Assembly (NCBI GenBank): GCA_030044395.1
Contig: JASHVW010000301.1
Coordinates: forward strand, 1 to 16,373
Length of the DNA: 16,373 nt
Direction: 5' to 3'
DNA from: Verrucomicrobiia bacterium
GTDB taxonomy: Bacteria; Verrucomicrobiota; Verrucomicrobiia; Limisphaerales; UBA11358
Both the position numbers and the translations under genes were made by a program. Below, one piece after another: positions 1-6,232 of this stretch. Position 1 is the first letter of the stretch. Each line of letters begins with the position of its first letter. The notes below the pieces were generated by a model. The model made no database searches. It saw only the letters and a list, made by a program, of their open reading frames with translations, and was not told where the DNA came from.

Positions 1-927
1 GCCGCGCTCAAGACCGCCATTCTGGCGACCGGCAGGCATGGAGTGGTGGCGTTCGCGGCCGGCTACCACGGGTTGGGTTACGGAGCGCTCAACGTGACGC
101 ATCGTGATTTTTTCCGCCGGCCGTTCCATCCGCAGTTGCGCGAGTTCGGAAATTTTGCGTCATACCCTAAGAAGAAATCCGATTTGCCAACGGTGGAATT
201 TCAAATCCGGAATTTTTTTCGCCGTGGACGGGTCGGCGCAATCCTCGTTGAGCCGTTACAGGCGCGCGGGGGCGTGAATATTCCGCCACCGGAATTTCTG
301 CCGCTGCTGCGGAAGCTGTGCAACGAGTTCGGCGCGTTGTTGATTGCGGATGAAATTTACACAGGCTTTGGCCGGACTGGTAAGTGGTTTGGCTGCGAAC
401 ACGCGGGCGTGGCACCGGATTTGGTCTGCCTGGGCAAGGCGCTCACGGGCGGTTTTCCACTGTCCGCTTGCGTCGGGCGCGCGGATTTGATGAATGTTTG
501 GCCGCCATCGTGCGGCGAGGCCGTTCATACCAGCACGTTTCTGGGCCATCCGGTCGGCTGCGCAATGGCCTTGGCGCAAATCGCGGAAATTGAAAGGCTG
601 GAGCTGCCGGCAACCGCGGCCGAACTTGGAAAATTTTTGCTCGAAGGTCTTTCGGCGATCGAAAATTTGAAATTGGACGTCCACGTTTCCGTCCGCGGGT
701 TGGGGTTGTTGGCCGGAGTTGAATTGACTCTGGCGGACGGACGTCCAGCGACCTCCGAAACGTTCGCTGTCATCAAGGAAATGCTTCGGCGCGGTTACAT
801 TTTGCTGCCAGAAGGCGAGCACGCAAACGTCATCAGTTTTACGCCGCCATTGACCATTGCCAAAACACAGTTGACGAAAACCGTCAATGAGATGAAAAAA
901 GTTTTAACCGCGGATGAAAACCGATAA
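1..927 (+). CDS. class III (PLP-dependent) aminotransferase, 5' part missing
   Basis: The frame is open from the first base, so the gene begins before the window; 308 codons plus the TAA stop are present. Class III aminotransferases move an amino group between an omega-amino compound or amino acid and a keto acid, using pyridoxal phosphate in the cytoplasm. Visible signatures are the AGYHGLGYGAL segment near the cut end, the EPLQARGG segment, IADEIYTGFGRTG with the Asp that contacts the PLP ring nitrogen (codon 349-351), and LGKALTGGFPLSA with the Schiff-base Lys (codon 436-438). The cofactor-binding core and the C-terminal small domain therefore look intact. The family covers acetylornithine, ornithine and 4-aminobutyrate aminotransferases, and I cannot tell the substrate from this part. 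The last codons lie inside the left arm of an inverted repeat (903-922), so the C-terminus may have been shaped by a repeat insertion. Confidence 0.9.
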   Translation, partial: AALKTAILATGRHGVVAFAAGYHGLGYGALNVTHRDFFRRPFHPQLREFGNFASYPKKKSDLPTVEFQIRNFFRRGRVGAILVEPLQARGGVNIPPPEFLPLLRKLCNEFGALLIADEIYTGFGRTGKWFGCEHAGVAPDLVCLGKALTGGFPLSACVGRADLMNVWPPSCGEAVHTSTFLGHPVGCAMALAQIAEIERLELPATAAELGKFLLEGLSAIENLKLDVHVSVRGLGLLAGVELTLADGRPATSETFAVIKEMLRRGYILLPEGEHANVISFTPPLTIAKTQLTKTVNEMKKVLTADENR

Positions 928-1035
928 GCGCAGATTGAAAACAGGCCCGCACCGAACCAGATCGAAAAGACGAGCAGAAAAGGCCAGCGGGCGTGCATGA
1001 AACATGGTGTTCATCCGCAGCCGTCTATGGTTAAA
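903..1035. repeat. imperfect inverted repeat filling the aminotransferase-rsmA gap
   Basis: The left arm at 903-922 reads TTTAACC followed directly by GCGGATGAAAACC. The reverse complement of 1006-1035 reads TTTAACC, ten extra bases, then GCGGATGAACACC. The two blocks match 7 of 7 and 12 of 13. The element spans most of the 116-base intergenic gap and overlaps the end of the aminotransferase coding region. A related TTTAACCACAGAT block and an ACAGATGAACG block occur at 8780-8840. From memory, such TTAACC...GATGAAC arms recur in intergenic regions of verrucomicrobial genomes; I could not check this. Confidence 0.6.
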
Positions 1036-1043
1036 TTTTTGGT

Positions 1044-1874
1044 GTGAAGCTTTCGGACATGAAAGATCTATTGGCGAAGCGCGGCATCCAGCTCACCAAA
1101 TCCATGGGGCAGAATTTTTTGCACGACCAGAACCAATTGCAACGGATTGTCGCCGCGGCGGGCCTGTCGAAGGATGACAAGGTTTTGGAGGTTGGGCCGG
1201 GGCTGGGTCCGCTCACGGAATTATTGTTGGCAAACGCCGGCGAGGTTTTGGCCATTGAGAAGGACGCACGATTGGCGGAATTTCTGAAGGACCGATTCGC
1301 TTTGCCCATATCCGAAGAGCGATTGCACATGTTTCACGCCGACGCACTGGACTATTTGCAAAACGAAAAGCGGGATTGGCGCGGGTGGAAGCTGGTGGCA
1401 AACCTGCCTTATTCCGTGGCCTCGCCGATCCTGGTGGAGCTGGCGTGCGGAGCGCGCGCTCCGAAAAAGATCGTCGTGACGCTGCAATTGGAGGTGGCGC
1501 GACGGCTGATGGCTGGAACGGACGACGACGATTACGGCATTTTGACTTTGTTGGTGCAATTGGATTATGAGCCGCGCGAATGTTTCAGAATTCCGCGGGG
1601 ATGCTTTTTTCCGGAACCGGACGTGGATTCGGCTTGCGTGGTTTTGGACCAGCGGGCGCAGCCACTGTTGCCGGAGAATTTGCGCGCAAGTTTTGCGAAG
1701 ATCGTGAAGCGGGCATTTTCACAGCGGCGAAAGATGATGATAAAATTGTTGAAAGCCGATTGGCCGGAGGAGAAACTGACAAAGGCTTTTGCGGAATTAA
1801 GGATTTCGCCTCGGGAACGCGCTGAGAAGTCAAGTTTGGAACAACTTGCGAGGCTCGCGCAGTTTTTGAAATAG
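1044..1874 (+). CDS. rsmA: 16S rRNA (adenine1518-N6/adenine1519-N6)-dimethyltransferase RsmA (KsgA)
   Basis: RsmA uses S-adenosylmethionine to dimethylate two adjacent adenines in the 3' terminal hairpin of 16S rRNA during late 30S assembly. In the 276-residue product the N-terminal family signature GQNFLHDQ is at residues 22-29. The SAM-binding loop EVGPGLGPLT is at 49-58, the ribose-binding acid E72 follows, HAD is at 98-100, and the catalytic NLPY is at 120-123. QLEVARRL and FFPEPDVDSA follow in the expected places, and the C-terminal helical domain is present. Length is normal for the family. The start at 1044 is GTG; an ATG at 1059 would remove five residues and keep all motifs. No clear Shine-Dalgarno sequence distinguishes the two. 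It is probably co-transcribed with the GNAT gene 10 bases downstream. Confidence 0.96.
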   Translation: MKLSDMKDLLAKRGIQLTKSMGQNFLHDQNQLQRIVAAAGLSKDDKVLEVGPGLGPLTELLLANAGEVLAIEKDARLAEFLKDRFALPISEERLHMFHADALDYLQNEKRDWRGWKLVANLPYSVASPILVELACGARAPKKIVVTLQLEVARRLMAGTDDDDYGILTLLVQLDYEPRECFRIPRGCFFPEPDVDSACVVLDQRAQPLLPENLRASFAKIVKRAFSQRRKMMIKLLKADWPEEKLTKAFAELRISPRERAEKSSLEQLARLAQFLK

Positions 1875-1884
1875 ATTCGACACA

Positions 1885-2325
1885 ATGAATTTTCGTTTCG
1901 CCACGATGGATGATTGCGCAATGCTTGCGGAGTTGAATCATCAACTAATTCGCGATGAACGGCATCGGAACAAAATGACTGTTCCGGAGCTGGAGCAACG
2001 CATGAAAGATTGGCTGACTTCGGAATATGCGGCGGTGATCTTTGAAAACGGCGGGGAAGTCGTGGCTTATGCCTTATATCGGGAGCAGACGGAGGAAGTT
2101 TATTTGCGGCAGCTTTTCGTCGTCAGAACCCGGCGCAGGGAGGGGATTGGCCGAAAGGCGATGGATATTATGAGGTCGAGAATCTGGCCAAAGGGAAAGC
2201 GGCTTACGGTGGAAGTTTTGGTCAAAAACGAAGCGGGGGTCGCGTTTTGGCGGGCCGTGGGATACAGAGATTATTCTCTGACGCTGGAAATTCCGCCGGC
2301 AGGCGCCGCGCCTGCGATGCTATGA
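1885..2325 (+). CDS. GNAT family N-acetyltransferase
   Basis: This 146-residue protein has the GNAT fold. Such enzymes transfer an acetyl group from acetyl-CoA to an amine on a small molecule or protein. The acetyl-CoA pyrophosphate-binding motif A is visible as RTRRREGIGRKAM (residues about 75-87), preceded by the beta4 strand VYLRQLFV. The segment NEAGVAFWRAVGYRDY is the typical motif B (xxAxxFYxxxGF-like). The N-terminal part MNFRFATMDDCAMLAELN is the usual beta1-alpha1 start. The ATG is 10 bases after the rsmA stop, so the pair is likely one transcript. The substrate cannot be read from the sequence. The final codons contain a perfect 7-bp hairpin (2299-2315), which gives an Ala/Pro-rich tail. 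Confidence 0.88.
   Translation: MNFRFATMDDCAMLAELNHQLIRDERHRNKMTVPELEQRMKDWLTSEYAAVIFENGGEVVAYALYREQTEEVYLRQLFVVRTRRREGIGRKAMDIMRSRIWPKGKRLTVEVLVKNEAGVAFWRAVGYRDYSLTLEIPPAGAAPAML
2299..2315 (+). terminator. GC-rich hairpin at the GNAT 3' end
   Basis: GCAGGCG (2299-2305), loop CCG, CGCCTGC (2309-2315) is a perfect 7-bp stem inside the last codons of the GNAT gene. A second hairpin, GCCGC-GCCG-GCGGC (2352-2365), follows and ends in GGTTT. Neither has a real U-tract, so this may be a weak terminator, an mRNA 3'-end stabiliser, or a REP-like repeat. Confidence 0.35.
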
Positions 2326-2370
2326 ATTTGCCGGATTTCATTTAAGAATCTGCCGCGCCGGCGGCGGTTT

Positions 2371-2376
2371 GAGGAG
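2371..2376 (+). promoter_or_regulatory. Shine-Dalgarno sequence of the NUDIX gene
   Basis: GAGGAG is followed after 10 bases by the ATG at 2387. It is the clearest ribosome binding site before a real gene in this window, where most other starts lack one, and it decides the start codon. Confidence 0.7.
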
Positions 2377-2386
2377 AGACTAAAAA

Positions 2387-2908
2387 ATGGCTGAAGACAT
2401 TTTCGACGTTGTCAACGAATGGGATGAGGTGGTTGGTGCCAGAGCACGAAGCGATGTGCATGCGCGAGGATTGTTGCATCGGGCAGTGCATGTGTTTGTA
2501 TTTAATTCGCGCGGCGAAATTTTTTTGCAAAAGCGTTCGATGACAAAGGACCGACAACCTGGGGTTTGGGATTCCTCCTGCTCGGGGCACGTGAATTCAG
2601 GCGAGGGCTACGACCAGAGCGCCATCCGTGAATTGCACGAGGAACTCGGGCTGAGAATAAAATCGCCGCTGGAGAAGCTTTTCAAGGTTGACGCCTGCGC
2701 GGCAACGGACGCGGAATTTGTCTGGGTCTATCGCTGCCAAGACGAGGGCCCGTTTTGTCTGCAGCCTGAGGAGATTGAGACGGGCGATTGGTTCACGCCG
2801 GAAAAGGTTTCACAATGGGCAAGCGAAAAGCCGAGTGATTTTGCCACGGCGTTTGTTTTGATTTGGCGGGAGTATCTAGAGCGGATCAAAACCGCCAAGA
2901 TGGCCTGA
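2387..2908 (+). CDS. NUDIX hydrolase, YfcD / isopentenyl-diphosphate isomerase-like group
   Basis: The 173-residue product contains a complete NUDIX box (GX5EX7REUXEEXGU) from G67 to L89, with E73, R81, E82, E85 and E86 all present. NUDIX enzymes use this loop to bind divalent metal and usually hydrolyse a nucleoside diphosphate linked to another moiety. The N-terminal FDVVNEWDEVVG and the following LLHRAVHVFVFN...LQKRS pattern resemble the YfcD and IDI-type subgroup. From memory, E. coli YfcD has VNEENEV and QRR at the matching positions. The substrate is unknown; isomerase activity is possible but less likely than hydrolysis. The start is well fixed: GAGGAG at 2371-2376 lies 10 bases before the ATG. 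It is transcribed towards the convergent acs gene. Confidence 0.9.
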   Translation: MAEDIFDVVNEWDEVVGARARSDVHARGLLHRAVHVFVFNSRGEIFLQKRSMTKDRQPGVWDSSCSGHVNSGEGYDQSAIRELHEELGLRIKSPLEKLFKVDACAATDAEFVWVYRCQDEGPFCLQPEEIETGDWFTPEKVSQWASEKPSDFATAFVLIWREYLERIKTAKMA

Positions 2909-2942
2909 TTGTCAAAACGCGCTCTGGCAATCCGGTGGTAAA

Positions 2943-2960
2943 GCGCCAGACGACTGGCGC
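2943..2960. terminator. hairpin between convergent NUDIX and acs genes
   Basis: GCGCCAG (2943-2949), loop ACGA, CTGGCGC (2954-2960) is a perfect 7-bp stem. It lies in the 104-base gap between two convergent genes, where a bidirectional terminator is expected. The U-tract is poor on both strands (TTTACC on the - strand), so intrinsic termination would be weak. The surrounding stretch (about 2915-2985) may instead be a dispersed intergenic repeat. Confidence 0.45.
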
Positions 2961-3012
2961 AGTCCAAAACCTTGCGGCACTTTGATCCCCGCATTCGATT
3001 CGCGACCAATAA

Positions 3013-4992
3013 CTATTGTTTGCCTTTCACCAACGCTTCCACGACGGCAGGCTCGGCCAGGGTGCTGGTGTCGCCGATTTGGTCAACGTGATTTTCCGCA
3101 ATCTTCCGCAGGATGCGCCGCATGATTTTTCCGGAACGTGTTTTGGGCAGGCCGGGGGCAAACTGGATTTTGTCCGGGACGGCAATGGACCCAATTTCCT
3201 TGCGCACGTGCGCGGCCAATTCCTTTTTCAAGTCTTCGCTGTCGGCGATGCCGTCTTTTAATGTCACGAACGCATAGAGCGCCTGGCCTTTGATTTCATG
3301 CGGCATGGGCGCGACGGCCGCCTCGGCCACTTTGGGATGGCTCACGAGCGCGCTTTCCACTTCCGCCGTGCCGATGCGGTGGCCGGAAACGTTGACCACG
3401 TCATCCACCCGGCCGAGGAGCCAATAGTCGCCGTCATCGTCCACGCGGGCGCCGTCGCCGGTGAAATACATATTCTTGAACGTGCAAAAATAAGTGTTGA
3501 TGAAACGGTCATGGTCGCCCCAGGTGGTGCGCATCATCCCCGGCCAGGGCTTCTTGATGCAGAGTTTGCCGCCTTCGTTCGGCGCGCATTCGGCGCCGTC
3601 GTCGCGGAGAACGACCGGCTCGACGCCAAAGAATGGACGGTTGGCGCTGCCGGGTTTCAGGGTATTGACGCCGGGCAATGGAGTGATGAGATGTCCGCCG
3701 GTCTCAGTTTGCCACCAGGTATCCACGATGGGACAGCGTTCATGGCCGATGTGTTTGAAATACCACATCCACGCTTCGGGATTGATGGGTTCGCCGACAG
3801 TGCCCAGCACGCGCAGCGAGCTTAAATCATATTTGGCCGGCCAATTATCGCCGAGCCGGATGAGGGCGCGGATGGCCGTCGGCGCGGTATAAAAGGAATT
3901 AACTTTGAATTTTTCAACAATTTTCCATAAGCGTCCGGCGTCGGGGAACGTTGGCACACCCTCGAACATCAGGGTGGTGGTGCCGTTGCAAAGGGGCCCA
4001 TAAACGACGTAGCTATGGCCGGTGACCCAACCGACGTCGGCGGTGCAGAAATAAATGTCGCCGTCGTGGATATCGAAGACGTACTGATGTGTCAAAGCGC
4101 TCCAGAGGAGATAGCCGGCGGTGCTGTGAACGACCCCTTTGGGTCTGCCCGTGGAACCCGAGGTGTAAAGGATGAAGAGATAATCCTCCGCATTCATGTG
4201 CCCGGGCGGGCAATCGGCGGAAGCATTCGCCATCAGTTCATGATACCAGACATCACGGCCCGGTGTGATATTGCATGGCTCCTGATTACGTTTGACGACG
4301 ATGACGTTTCGGATGCTCGGGGCGTGTTCCAAGGCGGCGTCAGCCAGCGATTTCAGCGGAAGAGATTTTCCGGCGCGCAATGAAACACTCGCCGTGACCA
4401 GCAATTTGCACTCGGAATCAGTGATGCGCCCGGCCAGGGAATCGGAACTGAAGCCGCCGAACACCACCGAATGAATCGCCCCGATGCGCGCGCAGCCGAG
4501 CATGGCGACGGCGGCCTCGGGGATCATTGGCATGTAAATCGCCACGCGGTCGCCTTTGTGAACGCCAAGCAGTTTCAGGACGTTGGCAAACTTGCAGACT
4601 TCCGCATGCAATTCCGCATAGCTGATGCGGCGCACGTCTTCCTCGGGTTCGCCCTGCCAGATGATGGCGGTTTGGTGGCCGCGGGTTTTCAAATGACGGT
4701 CCAGGCAATTCACGGACGCGTTGAGCTGGCCATCCGCAAACCAAGTGTGCTCGATTTTGCGCGCATCGGTGTTCCACTCAAATTTCCGGGCATGTTTCGG
4801 TGGTTTGAACCAGTTGAGCAATTTCGCCTGGTCCAGCCAGAATTTCTCAGGCTGATGGATTGAACGTTCGTACAGTTCATGAAACTGTGAGGCGTTGAGC
4901 AGGGCGCGTTGGAGAACTTCGCTCGGTGGCGGAAACTTGCGGTTTTCGTGCAGTAACGAATCGGTGGAGATGATTTCTCTTTGCGTTAACAT
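3013..4992 (-). CDS. acs: acetyl-CoA synthetase (AMP-forming)
   Basis: Acs activates acetate with ATP to acetyl-AMP and then forms acetyl-CoA, allowing growth on acetate or recovery of overflow acetate. Numbering from the ATG at 4992 (659 residues), the P-loop-like motif YTSGSTGRPKG is at 276-286 and the adenylate motif DTWWQTETGG at about 424-433. YFTGDGA and the hinge region GRVDDVVNVSGHRIG follow. PKTRSGKIMRRILRK is near the C-terminus, with the catalytic Lys of SGK at about 622. In this family that Lys is inactivated by acetylation. Length is standard. The frame also allows a TTG start at 5037 (15 more residues), but the ATG gives the usual family length. The gene lies 55 bases after the upstream REC-Hpt-REC gene on the same strand, so shared transcription is likely. 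Confidence 0.96.
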   Translation of the reverse strand: MLTQREIISTDSLLHENRKFPPPSEVLQRALLNASQFHELYERSIHQPEKFWLDQAKLLNWFKPPKHARKFEWNTDARKIEHTWFADGQLNASVNCLDRHLKTRGHQTAIIWQGEPEEDVRRISYAELHAEVCKFANVLKLLGVHKGDRVAIYMPMIPEAAVAMLGCARIGAIHSVVFGGFSSDSLAGRITDSECKLLVTASVSLRAGKSLPLKSLADAALEHAPSIRNVIVVKRNQEPCNITPGRDVWYHELMANASADCPPGHMNAEDYLFILYTSGSTGRPKGVVHSTAGYLLWSALTHQYVFDIHDGDIYFCTADVGWVTGHSYVVYGPLCNGTTTLMFEGVPTFPDAGRLWKIVEKFKVNSFYTAPTAIRALIRLGDNWPAKYDLSSLRVLGTVGEPINPEAWMWYFKHIGHERCPIVDTWWQTETGGHLITPLPGVNTLKPGSANRPFFGVEPVVLRDDGAECAPNEGGKLCIKKPWPGMMRTTWGDHDRFINTYFCTFKNMYFTGDGARVDDDGDYWLLGRVDDVVNVSGHRIGTAEVESALVSHPKVAEAAVAPMPHEIKGQALYAFVTLKDGIADSEDLKKELAAHVRKEIGSIAVPDKIQFAPGLPKTRSGKIMRRILRKIAENHVDQIGDTSTLAEPAVVEALVKGKQ

Positions 4993-5047
4993 GGCCCTGG
5001 TTCGGCGTATTTCCGCAAAAACCAGCCGCGATGTCAATGCTTCCAGG

Positions 5048-6232
5048 CTACGATTTTGCGGGGGCTAATTTTGTGCGCAGAACATGAATGAGCGCCTTGA
5101 CTGTCAGTTCGATGAACAGAAACGGCTTGGCGATGAAATCATTTCCACCGGCCATCGTGGAACTGGTGCGGCTGTCGAAGTCGCTCAAGGCGGTGACAAA
5201 CACCACGGGCGTTTTTTTGTACTGCGGCATGGCGCGCAATTTGGCGCAAAGCTCATAACCGTTCATCGTCGGCATGTCGACGTCCAAAAGGACCAAATCG
5301 AATTGCTTGTCCTGGAGCAACTGAAGCGCACCATTGGCGTCCTCGGCGTTGACGGTCTGCAGATGCGCCTTTTCAAGCGCATAAACGATGGCGCGCCGGG
5401 AGATCGGCTCATCATCCACCACCAGGATCTGGGCCGGCGGAATTTCCTGTTTATCGGCCGCGATGCCGCGCTCGAACAGGAATCCGAGGAAATCCACGCC
5501 GGCCGCCACCGTGCGCAGTGTCGAGCGGTTGATGTTTTTCGGTTTTTCGTAAAGTTCCTTGAGGAGAGCTTCCACGGCATCAGACATTTTGGAAATCTGA
5601 TTCAACCCGGCGATGCCGGCGTTTCCCGTGAGCGCATGGAAGCGGCGGTACAACTCGTAAATTTGCTTGAGTTGGGCCATTTCGCCTTCGGCCTTGATGA
5701 GGCCTTGCAGTCCGGCCCGGAGGGTCGCGAGGGTGGCGGGCAAACTCTCAACGAAGGATTTTCTGAGGTCCGACTGAAAGATGGCGTCCTGGGGGCCGGC
5801 GGCGGCGAGGCGCTCGGGGGTTTTTTCCGGCGCCGGTTCGGAAGATTTACCTCGCATGGTGCCACTGTCGCCCACGGTTGCGCGAATAAGTTCGAGGACT
5901 TCCTTGGGGGAACAACTGGCTTTGGAGAGGCATTTGTTCGCTCCGGCTTTCCAAGCTTCCTGGATCAAGTTGGTCAAATAGGTGTTTGAAAAAACGATGA
6001 TCGGCAGTTTGGCAAAATCCGGTTCACCCCGGATTTCCTTGATGACGTCCACGCCGGACATTTTGGGCAGCATAAGGTCGAGAATGAGGGCGTCAGGTTT
6101 GAACATCCGCATCATCCTCAAGCCGGTTTCGCCGTCGAGGGCAATTTCGGTTTCATAACCTTCCACCAGCAGCTTGTTGCGATAGACGTTGGCGACAATT
6201 TGGTTGTCTTCGATTATCAGAATTTTTTTCAT
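5048..6232 (-). CDS. REC-Hpt-REC response regulator without output domain
   Basis: The 394-residue protein has two receiver domains around a histidine phosphotransfer domain. REC1 (about 3-118) has the acidic pocket E8/D9, phospho-acceptor D52 in LILDLMLPKMSG, S82 and K104. The Hpt-like helical domain (about 150-255) carries FHALTGNAGIAG with candidate H199. REC2 (about 267-388) has VVDDE (D273/D274), acceptor D317 in LVLLDVDMPTMNG, T347 and K369. There is no DNA-binding, GGDEF, EAL or other effector domain, so it probably acts as a phosphorelay intermediate or by protein contact. The ATG overlaps the TGA of the kinase gene upstream by 4 bases, which implies translational coupling. acs follows 55 bases downstream. 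No membrane segments are seen, so it should be cytoplasmic. Confidence 0.92.
   Translation of the reverse strand: MKKILIIEDNQIVANVYRNKLLVEGYETEIALDGETGLRMMRMFKPDALILDLMLPKMSGVDVIKEIRGEPDFAKLPIIVFSNTYLTNLIQEAWKAGANKCLSKASCSPKEVLELIRATVGDSGTMRGKSSEPAPEKTPERLAAAGPQDAIFQSDLRKSFVESLPATLATLRAGLQGLIKAEGEMAQLKQIYELYRRFHALTGNAGIAGLNQISKMSDAVEALLKELYEKPKNINRSTLRTVAAGVDFLGFLFERGIAADKQEIPPAQILVVDDEPISRRAIVYALEKAHLQTVNAEDANGALQLLQDKQFDLVLLDVDMPTMNGYELCAKLRAMPQYKKTPVVFVTALSDFDSRTSSTMAGGNDFIAKPFLFIELTVKALIHVLRTKLAPAKS

Noticed and set aside
4993..5037. TTG start giving acetyl-CoA synthetase 15 extra residues
   Set aside because: The ATG at 4992 yields the usual family length, and the extra residues show no family similarity.
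5084..5989. A 301-codon frame on the + strand opposite the REC-Hpt-REC gene
   Set aside because: It is the complement of a well-supported receiver protein; its Gly/Arg/His/Phe-rich composition is typical of an antisense shadow.
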